In this document: piece by piece, positions 55,762 to 63,900 of the stretch | How the letters are laid out: each line of letters begins with the position of its first letter | Numbering within the stretch: the first letter of the stretch is position 1 | Assembly (NCBI RefSeq): GCF_900172375.1 | Contig: NZ_FWFS01000003.1 | Location: 221,055 to 285,054 of the forward strand | Direction of reading: 5' to 3' | Length of the DNA stretch: 64,000 nt | Origin: Aquimixticola soesokkakensis | GTDB taxonomy: Bacteria; Pseudomonadota; Alphaproteobacteria; Rhodobacterales; Rhodobacteraceae | Notes under the pieces: generated by a model | The model's database searches: none | What the model was told of the DNA's origin: nothing | What the model saw: only the letters and a program-made list of their open reading frames with translations | Made by a program: the position numbers and the translations under genes

Positions 55762-56420
55762 AGCACGTCTGTTACCTGTTGGCGCAGCGCAGGCAGGATC
55801 TCTGCCTCGAACCACGGATTTTTCTTGAGCCAACCCGTATTGCGCCAGGACGGGTGAGGCAAGGGATAGCACCGCGTTTGCGGCCCGAAGTGGCGCGCCG
55901 CGCTCCCTGCGCCCTGTCGCACCACCTGCGCAAGCGGCGCGGATTTGGCGCCCAGCCTGCGCAGATGGTAGCGTGCCGCGTAAAGCCCCACGGGGATCAC
56001 AAGGCGCACCTGCGACAAGGCGGCCATGACCTCGTCATGCCATGTCGCCGCGCAGAGCGGCGGGGGCGGCAGATCGGACCCTTTTGCGTCATATCCGGGA
56101 AAACAAAACGCCATCGGCACGATTGCGATACGGGATTGGTCGTAAAACACGGCCTCCTCAAGGCCAAGCCACTGGCGCAGCCGGTCCCCCGAAGCATCCA
56201 CAAAGGGCCGCCCCGAGGCATGGGCCTGCACCCGCGCTCCGGGCGCCTGCCCGGCGATCAAAATGCGCGCCCGGGCCGAAAACCACGGCACGGGGCGGGG
56301 ATGATGCGCGGTGGCGGTCAGGGCAAAGCGCCCCTGACACAGGGTGCACTGCGCAATCCGCGCCGCAAGCGCGGCCGCAGAGGGAACGGATGCAGCAGGA
56401 TCGGGCGAATTCTCCATCAT
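55758..56420 (-). CDS. Uracil-DNA glycosylase family protein
   Basis: A 220-residue uracil-DNA glycosylase-superfamily protein. The first catalytic loop is ILIAGQAPGARVQAHASGRPFVD and the second contains PLPHPSWRNTGW, as in the large group of such proteins related to UdgX. Two Cys (CTLCQG) near the N-terminus suggest a possible Fe-S or zinc site, but the full four-Cys pattern of family 4 enzymes is not seen. It is cotranscribed with and overlaps the SseB-like gene. Activity on uracil is inferred only. Confidence 0.83.
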   Translation of the reverse strand: MMENSPDPAASVPSAAALAARIAQCTLCQGRFALTATAHHPRPVPWFSARARILIAGQAPGARVQAHASGRPFVDASGDRLRQWLGLEEAVFYDQSRIAIVPMAFCFPGYDAKGSDLPPPPLCAATWHDEVMAALSQVRLVIPVGLYAARYHLRRLGAKSAPLAQVVRQGAGSAARHFGPQTRCYPLPHPSWRNTGWLKKNPWFEAEILPALRQQVTDVL

Positions 56421-56464
56421 CGCGCAATCCTACGACGCCGCGTCGAAATGCACAAATATCCCGC

Positions 56465-56631
56465 CCCACGAAACTGTGGGCGCAAACACCGCCCGTTTGC
56501 CTGCTCAAATGCTTGCCCCCCCTGCCCCCATCCAGTACATCCTCCTGCAAAACAAGGGGATTCACTAAAATCCCCGTTAAACTGCGGAAAGCGGAAACTT
56601 TCCGACGCACAGGAGATCCTCCCCGATCTCC
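56465..56631 (+). promoter_or_regulatory. Structured 5' leader of nhaA
   Basis: Hairpin A: CCCAC (56465-56469)/GTGGG (56476-56480). Hairpin B: GGGGATT (56556-56562)/AATCCCC (56569-56575). Hairpin C: CGGAAAG (56585-56591)/CTTTCCG (56598-56604). Hairpin D: GGAGATC (56612-56618)/GATCTCC (56625-56631). B, C and D are perfect seven-base stems with six-base loops, in close succession and ending about 26 bases before the nhaA start. Antiporter genes of proteobacteria are known to carry cation-sensing (nhaA-I/II, lithium/sodium) riboswitches; I cannot confirm a match to those consensus structures. Confidence 0.6.
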
Positions 56632-56657
56632 ACCACAAGAGGGACCGGAGGCCTGCC

Positions 56658-57977
56658 ATGTACAAGGTGTGGAATTTCATCACCAACTACTCACTGCTTT
56701 TGATCATCGGCGCACTGCTTGCGCTGGTCTGGGCAAATACCGACATTCACAGCTACCACCACTTTGTGGAATACCCGCTGATTTTCAACGACTGGGTCGG
56801 CATGCCCATCGGCAATTGGGTCCATGAAATGGGCGAGGAAGCCGCCTCGCATTACGAGGTCGGCGACTACAGCCGCGTGCTGACCATCCACTATCTGTTC
56901 AACGATGTGCTCATGGCCTTCTTCTTTGCGATTGCCGCAAAAGAAGTCTGGGAAGCCGTCATTCTCAAGAACGGTTCGCTGCGCGGCAAAAAAGCCGCCA
57001 CGCCCCTGATCGCCACTTTTGGCGGCATGGCCGGTCCGATTGCCGTCTACCTTGGCCTCGCGGCCTTCCTTGGCTCGGATGTGTTTGATGCGGTCAGCCG
57101 TGGCTGGGCGATCCCCACCGCCACCGACATCGCGTTTTCCTACCTCGTGGGCCGCGTGATTTTCGGCGCAGGCCACCCCGCGATCCGCTTTTTGCTGTTG
57201 CTGGCAATTGCCGATGATGCTGCGGGCCTTGTGATCCTTGCGATCTTCTACCCCTCGAGTGAACTGGCCCCCGAATGGCTGCTGCTCTCGGTTGCTGCGG
57301 CTGTGATCGTCTTTGCGCTGTTCAACTACCTGCCGCGCAAGATGGATGTGGGCAAGGAACTGCGCCCCAATTCCACTTGGGTGCGTGAAAAGCTGAGCGT
57401 CTTTCCCTATCTGATCGCTGCCTGCTTCTCGTGGTACGGTTTCCAACAGGCGGGCATCCACCCCGCGCTCGGCCTGTTGCCGATCGTGCCGACCCTGCCC
57501 CACGCAGACCGTGCCTTCGGGTTCTTTGCCGAGGCCGAAACCCACCTGCACGACCTGCTCAACACCGCCGAGCACCTGCTCAAGCATCCCGTCGAGATCA
57601 TCCTGTTCTTCTTCGGTCTGCTCAACGCGGGCGTCGAGTTCAATTCCATCGGCTCGCCCACCTGGCTGGTGCTCGCCGGTCTGCTGATCGGCAAGCCGCT
57701 GGGCATCGTGATCATGGGGGTTATCGCGGCCTATGGCCTCAAGCTGGGCCTGCCCAAGGGCATGCGCACCATCGACCTCTTTGTCATCGGCTGCGTGTCG
57801 GCCATCGGCTTTACCGTGTCGCTGTTCATCGCCTCGGTTGCGTTTGACAGCACGACGATGCTCAACGGCGCCAAGGTGCAGGATGCGGCCAAAATGGGCG
57901 CGCTGTTCTCCTTTGCGGCGGCAATTGTTGCAATCATCGCGGGCAAGCTGTGCCGCGTCGAGAAACAAAACGCTTAA
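56658..57977 (+). CDS. nhaA: Na+/H+ antiporter NhaA
   Basis: Inner-membrane antiporter exchanging two protons for one sodium ion, 439 residues. The ion-binding Asp pair is in LLLAIADDAAGLVILAIFYP and the assembly motif PTATDIAFSYLVG is intact. The family's central loop carries an extended acidic/His segment (HEMGEEAASHYEVGD near the N-terminus). The ATG at 56658 has GGAGG seven bases upstream; the upstream frame is not part of the gene. Preceded by the hairpin-rich leader and followed by a strong hairpin terminator. Salt tolerance and pH homeostasis fit a marine organism. Confidence 0.96.
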   Translation: MYKVWNFITNYSLLLIIGALLALVWANTDIHSYHHFVEYPLIFNDWVGMPIGNWVHEMGEEAASHYEVGDYSRVLTIHYLFNDVLMAFFFAIAAKEVWEAVILKNGSLRGKKAATPLIATFGGMAGPIAVYLGLAAFLGSDVFDAVSRGWAIPTATDIAFSYLVGRVIFGAGHPAIRFLLLLAIADDAAGLVILAIFYPSSELAPEWLLLSVAAAVIVFALFNYLPRKMDVGKELRPNSTWVREKLSVFPYLIAACFSWYGFQQAGIHPALGLLPIVPTLPHADRAFGFFAEAETHLHDLLNTAEHLLKHPVEIILFFFGLLNAGVEFNSIGSPTWLVLAGLLIGKPLGIVIMGVIAAYGLKLGLPKGMRTIDLFVIGCVSAIGFTVSLFIASVAFDSTTMLNGAKVQDAAKMGALFSFAAAIVAIIAGKLCRVEKQNA

Positions 57978-57988
57978 CTTGGCGTAGA

Positions 57989-58036
57989 TTTCCGGCCATT
58001 GTTTCGACAGTGGCCGGAAAGACCGGATTTTTCCCC
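57989..58036 (+). terminator. nhaA terminator
   Basis: TTTCCGGCCA (57989-57998) pairs perfectly with TGGCCGGAAA (58011-58020); ATTTTT follows at 58028-58033. Confidence 0.7.
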
Positions 58037-58116
58037 ACAGACAGTCACAGTACCGCCAGTACGGCGCCTCAGGATGGCAATTGCCGCCCTCCGCTGCCAT
58101 AATCTGGCCCAGAAGA

Positions 58117-58152
58117 CGGACTATAGCATTCCGTTAACTAAAGTCCGTTAAG
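58117..58152. promoter_or_regulatory. Nested repeats before the KpsT gene
   Basis: An inverted repeat CGGACT/AGTCCG (58117-58122 and 58142-58147) encloses the motif CCGTTAA, which recurs as a direct repeat (58131 and 58145, 14 bases apart). It lies about 40-70 bases upstream of the KpsT start. Confidence 0.4.
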
Positions 58153-58190
58153 GATGATAATGGCAACCAGAGGCAGTGCCGGAGCGTATC

Positions 58191-58844
58191 ATGCTCGAAT
58201 TCGATAACGTGAGTAAGTCCTTTTGGACAGGACGACAGCGCAAGGTCATTCTTGATCAGGCGTCGTTTCGCGTTGAATTGGGCAACTCGCTGGGCATTCT
58301 GGCCCCCAACGGCACGGGCAAGACCACGATCATCAACATGATGTCAGGGCTTGAAAAACCCGACGAGGGCGAAATCCGGCGCAGTTGCCGCGTGTCCTTT
58401 CCGCTGGGCTTCATGGGCGGACTTGTGTCAAAACACACTGCGCGCGAGAATGTGCGCTTTATTGCCAAGCTGTACGGCCTCGACCCCGATTATGTCGAAG
58501 CCTTTTGCCGCTGGCTCTGCGGGATCGACGAGTATTTCGAGATGCCTGTGGGGACATTCAGCGCGGGCATGAAATCACGTTTGTCGTTTTCCCTGCTGCT
58601 GGCGCTGGATTTCGACATCTACCTGATTGACGAGGGCATGCCCTCGACCACGGATGTCACATTCAACCGCAAAGCGGGCGGTATCCTGCGCGACCGGTTG
58701 GAAAAAGCGACGGTCATCGTCGTGTCACACCAGGCCAAGACCCTGGAAAAATTCTGTCGCTCTGCGGCGGTTCTGCGCAATGGCAGGCTGCATATGTTCG
58801 ACACGCTGGAAGAGGCGAAGGCGCTGTATGACTACGAAACCTAA
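58191..58844 (+). CDS. kpsT: Polysaccharide-export ABC transporter ATPase (KpsT type)
   Basis: ATP-binding subunit of a capsule/polysaccharide exporter, 217 residues from ATG 58191 (GGAG upstream; a GTG 15 bases earlier is less likely). Walker A is LAPNGTGKTTI, Walker B is IYLIDEGMPSTTD and the signature is FSAGMKSR, the non-canonical form typical of KpsT rather than LSGGQ. The H-loop is VVSHQ. Overlaps the KpsE-like gene by 17 bases. No KpsM permease gene flanks it. Confidence 0.9.
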   Translation: MLEFDNVSKSFWTGRQRKVILDQASFRVELGNSLGILAPNGTGKTTIINMMSGLEKPDEGEIRRSCRVSFPLGFMGGLVSKHTARENVRFIAKLYGLDPDYVEAFCRWLCGIDEYFEMPVGTFSAGMKSRLSFSLLLALDFDIYLIDEGMPSTTDVTFNRKAGGILRDRLEKATVIVVSHQAKTLEKFCRSAAVLRNGRLHMFDTLEEAKALYDYET

Positions 58845-60915
58845 AGCCATGAAATTCCGCATCAAACGGAGCACGGGCGACTTGCCCGAGCCTGTTGACG
58901 GGGGCAAATCAGCCGCAAAACCGACCCAGCCCGAGGCCGCAAACAGCCCCGCGGCTTCGGTCAACCCCAGCCCTGTAAAAGCCACGCTCAAGCCTGTGGC
59001 AAAACCCGCGACACCAAAAGCCGCCAATGCGCCCCTTGCCAATGCGGCAGCGCCCGACACCGCCCCCTCCGGTCCCACACAGGGCCCTACTCAGGGCACC
59101 ACATCGGGCCCCGCGCCACAGGGGGCCCCTTCCCCCAAGGTGATGATGCGCCCCTCGGGGGGAAAGGCCGCGCAGGCGCTGCGCGCCGAACTGGATGCGC
59201 GCGCCGCCGCGCGCGCGCGCCCCGATGGAACGCCCCCCGCACAGAGCACCCCAACCTCCCCCCTGCAAAACGCGCCCCCCCGGCGCGCTGCAAAACCCAG
59301 CGCGCCGGATGCGGGTCTTTTTGACAACGACGACGGCGAGGACGGGTTTGGCGATATGGTCTACGCCTCCGCGGCGCAACCGACCTCCGTCAACCGCGCC
59401 GCGCCGGACAAATCCGCGCCAAAGCCCGCCGGCCCGGCGTCGGGAGCCGCCTCGGCACCGACGACGAGCACCACCTCGCAAGCCGATATCGACTCCGACA
59501 TCGACGCGATCCGGCGCGAAGGCCTGACCGGTCGCCAGTTGCGCATGGCGCGGCGCGTCGCGCAAAAACACGGGCTTGCAGCGACCTCGGATTTCGATGC
59601 GGTGCGCCTGCTGCGCGCGCAGGGCGTTGATCCCTTTGCGCGCGCGGGCATGCTGGAAGTCGTGCCGACCAAAACCGGCACCGACATCGCCATTCCCGAC
59701 GGTCCCAAATTGCCGCAAACGGTCGAAAAGCCGAAACTCCCCGCGCCACAAGTGGCCGAGCGGCTGCAACGCGACACCGAAATTTCCCAAATCCAGCGCG
59801 ACATTGCCAAACGCCGGCGTCGCAAGATGCTGTTGCTGTTCACGCGTCTGGCGGTCTTTGTGGGGCTGCCGACCATCGCGGCGGGCACCTATTTTTACAC
59901 GATGGCCTCGCCGATGTATGCGACCAACACCGAGTTTGTGATCCAGCAGGCCGAGGCGCCCTCGGCTTCGGGTCTGTCCGGGATGCTCAAGGGCACTGCC
60001 TTTGCGACCTCGCAGGATTCGATCACCGTTCAGAGCTATCTGACCTCGCGCGATGCGATGCTGCGTCTGGATCAGGATGTGGGGTTCAAGGCCCGCTTTC
60101 AAAACCCGGACATTGACCCGATCCAGCGCCTGCCGATGGATGCGACCAACGAGGCCACCTACAAACTTTACAAACGCAATGTGACCATCGGATATGACCC
60201 CACCGAAGGGATCATCAAGATGGAAGTGGTTGCGCCCGACCCGCAGGCCTCGGCCGATTTCTCGCGCAAGCTGATCAACTATGCCGAGGAACAAGTCGAT
60301 CAGATGACCCAGCGCCTGCGCGAAGATCAAATGAGCGGCGCGCGGGACAGCTTTGATGATTCCGAACAGAAAATGATCGCCGCGCAGGAGAAAATCGTGG
60401 GGCTCCAAGAGCAGTTGGGCATCATTTCGCCCGATGCGGAAACCGGCGCGATCATGGGGCAAATCACCGGATTTGAAACACAGCTTGCTGAAAAGCGGCT
60501 GCAACTTCAGCAACTTCTGGACAACCCCCGCCCCAATGCCGCACGGGTCGATGGCGCACAGGGCGATATCACCCGCTTGCAAAACCTGATTGCAGAACTG
60601 CGCAACCAGATGACCGACACCACCAGCGCCAATGGTTCTCTCGCGCGCATTTCGTCCGAATTGCGCATGGCCGAGGTCGATTTGGCAACGCGCCAGATGA
60701 TGATGCAGCAGGCTTTGCAAGCGCTTGAGGCCAGCCGCGTCGAGGCCAACCGCCAAACGCGATACCTGTCGATGGGCGTCAGTCCCGTAGCCCCCGACGA
60801 GCCCACCTATCCGCGCAAATTCGAGAACACCGTCCTCGCCTTCCTGATCTTTGCCGGCCTCTATTTGATGGCCTCCCTCACCGCGTCGGTGCTGCGCGAA
60901 CAGGTGTCGGGCTAA
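58828..60915 (+). CDS. KpsE-like polysaccharide co-polymerase/export protein
   Basis: A 695-residue inner-membrane protein of the KpsE/Wzz-like polysaccharide export family. About the first 330 residues are cytoplasmic and Pro/Ala/Ser/Thr-rich, unlike shorter KpsE homologues, ending with KRRRRKM. One membrane segment lies at about 335-360 (LLLFTRLAVFVGLPTIAAGTYFYT) and a second at about 667-688. Between them is the periplasmic domain with long coiled coils (QEKIVGLQEQL, QLAEKRLQLQQLLDN). The ATG at 58828 lies inside the KpsT gene, with AAGG upstream. The length of the disordered N-terminus is notable. Confidence 0.85.
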   Translation: MTTKPKAMKFRIKRSTGDLPEPVDGGKSAAKPTQPEAANSPAASVNPSPVKATLKPVAKPATPKAANAPLANAAAPDTAPSGPTQGPTQGTTSGPAPQGAPSPKVMMRPSGGKAAQALRAELDARAAARARPDGTPPAQSTPTSPLQNAPPRRAAKPSAPDAGLFDNDDGEDGFGDMVYASAAQPTSVNRAAPDKSAPKPAGPASGAASAPTTSTTSQADIDSDIDAIRREGLTGRQLRMARRVAQKHGLAATSDFDAVRLLRAQGVDPFARAGMLEVVPTKTGTDIAIPDGPKLPQTVEKPKLPAPQVAERLQRDTEISQIQRDIAKRRRRKMLLLFTRLAVFVGLPTIAAGTYFYTMASPMYATNTEFVIQQAEAPSASGLSGMLKGTAFATSQDSITVQSYLTSRDAMLRLDQDVGFKARFQNPDIDPIQRLPMDATNEATYKLYKRNVTIGYDPTEGIIKMEVVAPDPQASADFSRKLINYAEEQVDQMTQRLREDQMSGARDSFDDSEQKMIAAQEKIVGLQEQLGIISPDAETGAIMGQITGFETQLAEKRLQLQQLLDNPRPNAARVDGAQGDITRLQNLIAELRNQMTDTTSANGSLARISSELRMAEVDLATRQMMMQQALQALEASRVEANRQTRYLSMGVSPVAPDEPTYPRKFENTVLAFLIFAGLYLMASLTASVLREQVSG

Positions 60916-61040
60916 CCCGCGGGGGGGGGCGCATTCGGCGGAAACGCCGTCTGCCCCCTGTCGCCCCTTCGCCCGCCTCTCTGGACATTTCGCCCCTGCG
61001 CGCTTTGTCTAGGGAGATTGAAAGATTGCGAGGACCTGCC
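60916..61040 (+). other. Hairpin downstream of KpsE-like gene
   Basis: CGGCG-GAAA-CGCCG (about 60936-60949), a perfect stem with a GNRA tetraloop, sits between GGGGGGGCGC and CTGCCCCC that can extend it. It probably terminates the export operon although no T-run follows. Confidence 0.5.
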
Positions 61041-62360
61041 ATGATCGCTTACCGTGCGTTTTTTATCGCAATGTTTTTGCTCACTTTCGGTGCGGGGATT
61101 GCCGGCGCTCAAGAAGGCGGCATCGACACGCAAACCTCCGCCAGCCAGGACAGCGCCATTGCCACGCGGCTTGCCGGAATCATGGAGGGCCTGGGCGGCT
61201 ATGCGGATGTCAGCCTGACCGTCACCGACGGGGTTGTGACCTTGCAGGGCGAAACGCTCGACAGTGCCAGCGCCGCGCAACTCGACGCCATCGCCGGGCG
61301 TATCAACGGGGTGGTGGCGGTGCGCAACGAGCTTATCGATAACACCGATGTTGCCGAGCGCATCACCCCCGCGCTGGATCGCTTTGCCACCCGCCTGAGC
61401 CAGACCGCAGCCAGCCTGCCCTTGCTCGCGGTCGCCTTCCTGGTGTTTTTCCTGATCACATGGCTGGGAAGCCTGATCGCCCGTCAGGAGCGCCTGCTGG
61501 CACGCCTCGCCCCCAATGCGTTCATCGCCGATATCTATGCGCTGCTCGTGCGGCTGGTGTTCTTTGCCCTCGGCGTTGCTGTGGCGCTCGATATTTTGGG
61601 GGCGACCGCGCTTTTGGGAACCGTCCTGGGCGCGGCAGGAATCATCGGCCTCGCGATTTCCTTTGCGGTGAAAGACACGGTGGAAAACTTTATCGCCTCG
61701 GTGATGTTGTCGCTGCGCCAGCCCTTTCAGCCCAACGATCTGGTCGAAATCGAAGGCGATACCGGCAATGTCATCCGCTTGACCTCGCGCGCGACCGTCC
61801 TGCTCAGCGCGGATGGCAATCAGATTCGCATCCCCAATGCCACCGTGTTCAAAGCGCGCATCGTCAACTATTCCGCCAATCCCCAGCGCCGCTTTGTCTT
61901 CGATCTTGGCCTCGCGCCCGACAGCGACCTCGTTCTGGCACGCGCGACCGCCACAAAGGCGCTGACGGCCCAGCCCTTTGTTCTGGCCACACCCGCCACT
62001 GCCGTCTGGATTGAAGAGGTCGGCGACAGCACGATTGTGTTGCGCTGTAGCGGCTGGATCGACCAGACCGCCAGCGATTTTACCCGCGCCCGCTCCGAAG
62101 CCATCCGCCTGACGCTGGCCGCCCTCACGCAGGCCGGAATCGACATGCCCGAGCCCGGCTTTCGGTTGCGCGGCCCCGCCCCTACAACAGCGCCCGCGCA
62201 GGTCGAACACCCCGCAGCTCCTGTTGCGCCGCCCGCATCAGATGCCCCGTCAGACAGCACCACAGTCACGCCAGACCCCGCGCTGGATGCCCTCGTCGCG
62301 GCTGAACGTGACGCTCCGGATGCCGAAGATCTGCTGCGATCCGAGGCACCGCGAGAATAG
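61041..62360 (+). CDS. BON-domain small-conductance mechanosensitive channel
   Basis: A 439-residue MscS-family channel. After a signal peptide (cleavage near AQEGG) it has a BON domain (about residues 42-100, DVSLTVTDGVVTLQGETLDS), then three membrane segments around 110-220 and the MscS core with GAAGIIGLAISFAVKDT and QPFQPNDLVEIEG, then the cytoplasmic beta domain. The C-terminus is Pro/Ala/Thr rich and acidic. The ATG at 61041 has GAGGA upstream. It protects cells from hypo-osmotic shock. Monocistronic, followed by tRNA-Gln. Confidence 0.9.
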   Translation: MIAYRAFFIAMFLLTFGAGIAGAQEGGIDTQTSASQDSAIATRLAGIMEGLGGYADVSLTVTDGVVTLQGETLDSASAAQLDAIAGRINGVVAVRNELIDNTDVAERITPALDRFATRLSQTAASLPLLAVAFLVFFLITWLGSLIARQERLLARLAPNAFIADIYALLVRLVFFALGVAVALDILGATALLGTVLGAAGIIGLAISFAVKDTVENFIASVMLSLRQPFQPNDLVEIEGDTGNVIRLTSRATVLLSADGNQIRIPNATVFKARIVNYSANPQRRFVFDLGLAPDSDLVLARATATKALTAQPFVLATPATAVWIEEVGDSTIVLRCSGWIDQTASDFTRARSEAIRLTLAALTQAGIDMPEPGFRLRGPAPTTAPAQVEHPAAPVAPPASDAPSDSTTVTPDPALDALVAAERDAPDAEDLLRSEAPRE

Positions 62361-62433
62361 TCGCGGTTTCGTCACATTTTTTGTGAAAACCCACTTGCAC
62401 CCTCGCGTCATTCCCACTAATTAGCCCGCACGT

Positions 62434-62508
62434 TGGGATGTAGCCAAGTGGTAAGGCAACTGTTTTTGGTACAGTGTACCGTAGGTTCGAATCCTACCAT
62501 CCCAGCCA
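62434..62508 (+). tRNA. tRNA-Gln(UUG)
   Basis: Cloverleaf with acceptor TGGGATG/CATCCCA, D-loop with AAGTGGTAAGGCA, anticodon stem ACTGT/ACAGT around TTTTGGT with anticodon TTG, T-arm with GGTTCGAATCC, and an encoded CCA. The first base T1 paired with A72 is characteristic of tRNA-Gln. Confidence 0.95.
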
Positions 62509-62698
62509 AATCACCTTCTATGATGTTCGGTCAGAATTGGAACCTAACCGGTTCTACTTAGCATCTTGCTCGGGCAAGACTGGCATCTGCTGAAATTCCA
62601 ACCGCTTCGCCGTACGCAATTCCTCTGAACTGACAGACATTTGCGCCCGTATGATCTCATCCCTAAACTGAGGGATGACGAACACGGAGGGCACAGAT
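62509..62698. other. Spacer after tRNA-Gln
   Basis: About 190 bases, less GC-rich than the main part of the window. It has a small inverted repeat GAACC/GGTTC (about 62538-62552). An open frame on the minus strand at 62554-62808 is not supported as a gene. The metallophosphoesterase ribosome binding site (GGAGG) is at its end. Confidence 0.4.
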
Positions 62699-63132
62699 AT
62701 GGCCAACTGGTATTCGGCCGACCTGCACTTCGGCCACCACCGCATCATCGACTTCTGCAAGCGCCCCTTCGCCTCAATGGCAGAGATGAACGCCGCCCTG
62801 ATTGCCAACTTCCAGGCCTGCGTCGCGCATGATGATGACCTCTGGATTTTGGGAGATTTCGCCTTTGGCCGTGCTGATGATACGGCACAGTTCGAAAGCT
62901 GGTTTCACAGCCTGCCCGGTCGCAAGCATCTGATTATTGGCAACCACGACGATGAAGCGGTCATCTCGCTTCCTTGGGCCAGCACGGAGTACATGGCTGA
63001 AATCCAAGACGGAGATCATAGCCTCGTCCTGTGCCACTATCCGATGATCACCTGGAACGGCGCACGCAGCGGCGCCCTGCAGCTGTTCGGCCACGTCCAC
63101 GACCAATGGGCCGGCTCGCGAAACAGCATAAC
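62699..63132 (+). pseudogene. Metallophosphoesterase, truncated by IS
   Basis: A calcineurin-like phosphoesterase beginning MANWYSADLHFGHHRIIDF, with the metal motifs DLHFGH, LGDFAFGRADD, GNHDD, LCHYPMITW and FGHVHDQWAGSR intact. The reading frame runs into the insertion sequence at 63133 right after GSRNSIT, so the last part of the C-terminal segment (normally another short stretch after the GHVH motif) is replaced by IS-derived residues and a stop at 63241. GGAGG lies before the ATG at 62699. It may still fold because all metal ligands precede the break, but the loss of the C-terminus makes activity doubtful. Confidence 0.82.
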
Positions 63133-63148
63133 TGGACCTGTCCCGCTT

Positions 63149-63544
63149 TCATGCCGCCCCCAGTGCTCGTTTAAGCCACCTTTCGTTCGAATAAGCCACC
63201 TTTCGTTCGAAAGGGACCGGGCTTTTCCAACCCAATGCTGAGTGCCGGCGGCGCGGATTGTAGAAGCCGTTGATGTATTCGAAGATCGCCATCTCAGCTT
63301 GCCGCCGCGTTTCCCACGACCGTCGCCAGATCAGTTCAGCTTTGATGGTTTTGAAGAACGTCTCGACAGCCGCGTTGTCATAGCAATTTCCTTTGCCACT
63401 CATGGACACTTTGAAGCTGCGTTGTCGCAGGATCTTCTGATAGTCGTGCGAACAATATTGCGACCCGCGATCCATGTGATGAATACAGCCCTTTGGCGGC
63501 GCTCGGAAGGCTAGGGCCATGTTCAACGCCCGGATTGCGAGGTC
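63149..63544 (-). pseudogene. IS3-family transposase (orfB) 3' fragment
   Basis: The C-terminal ~130 residues of an rve-fold IS3 OrfB: DLAIRALNMA at the cut end, then HHMDRGSQYCSHDYQK, SMSGKGNCYDNAAVETFFKTIK with the last catalytic Glu-like region, and RRRHSALGWKSP. The N-terminal catalytic residues are missing, so it is inactive. A 20-bp tandem duplication (63172-63211) abolishes the usual stop after FERKVA and adds fifteen or more residues (YSNERWLKRALGAA). Confidence 0.85.
63172..63211. repeat. 20-bp tandem duplication in the transposase end
   Basis: TAAGCCACCTTTCGTTCGAA is present twice at 63172-63191 and 63192-63211. On the minus strand it turns the ancestral stop TAA into a read-through codon. 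Confidence 0.9.
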
Positions 63545-63900
63545 TGAGGTGCCCCTAGATTTGTAGACGCTTTGCTTGATAATTTTGGAAGCAAAGGACG
63601 ATGCAAATGTCAGGGCAAATTCGCTACTCGGATGAGTTCAAGATCGATGTGGTGGCGCAGGTCACGAAGCGGGGCTATTCGGTCAAGGAGGTCGCCGAAC
63701 GGCTCGGGGTGAGCACCAAGTCGCTGTATACTTGGATGGCGCAAGTTTCGAAGGCGTTGAGGCAGACGGATCAGGATGCCGAAGTTCGCCGTCTCAAGAA
63801 AGAGCTGGCCCGGGTCACGGCGGAGCGCGACATCCTAAAAAACTATTCTGGGCCGACGCCCGCCTGTGCGCGGTAGAAACAGCCTGTGCTACACTGACGC
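63545..63900 (+). mobile_element. Second IS3-type element, nested, left end
   Basis: TGAGGTGCCCCTAGATTTG at 63545 has the TG start of an IS3 terminal repeat, and the orfA-like gene starts 56 bases later. It lies exactly where the first element is broken, so it inserted into it. Its right end cannot be identified within the window. Confidence 0.6.
63601..63876 (+). pseudogene. IS3-family OrfA-like transposase, abnormal end
   Basis: A 91-residue OrfA with helix-turn-helix (YSDEFKIDVVAQVTKRGYSVKEVAERLGVSTKSLYTWM) and leucine zipper (VRRLKKELARVTAERDILKN). Normal OrfA continues as ILKKAxAYF; here the sequence after ILK is unrelated (NYSGPTPACAR stop), so the 3' part has been lost or replaced. 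A run CTAAAAAAC at the switch resembles an IS3 frameshift site, but the following frames do not encode OrfB. Confidence 0.65.

Larger units (their letters stand above)
63133..63544 (-). mobile_element. IS3-family element fragment, interrupted
   Basis: An IS3-type element inserted into the metallophosphoesterase gene. Its one visible end begins TGGACCTGTCCC at 63133. Only the 3' part of its transposase gene remains (63149-63544), cut at 63544/63545 where a second element starts. The rest of this element lies beyond or has been lost. Confidence 0.75.

Noticed and set aside
62554..62808. 84-codon minus-strand open frame after tRNA-Gln
   Set aside because: Overlaps the start of the metallophosphoesterase gene in antisense and shows no domain; likely spurious.
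63840..63850. IS3 programmed frameshift at CTAAAAAAC
   Set aside because: The slippery-looking run is there, but neither shifted frame encodes an OrfB sequence within the window.
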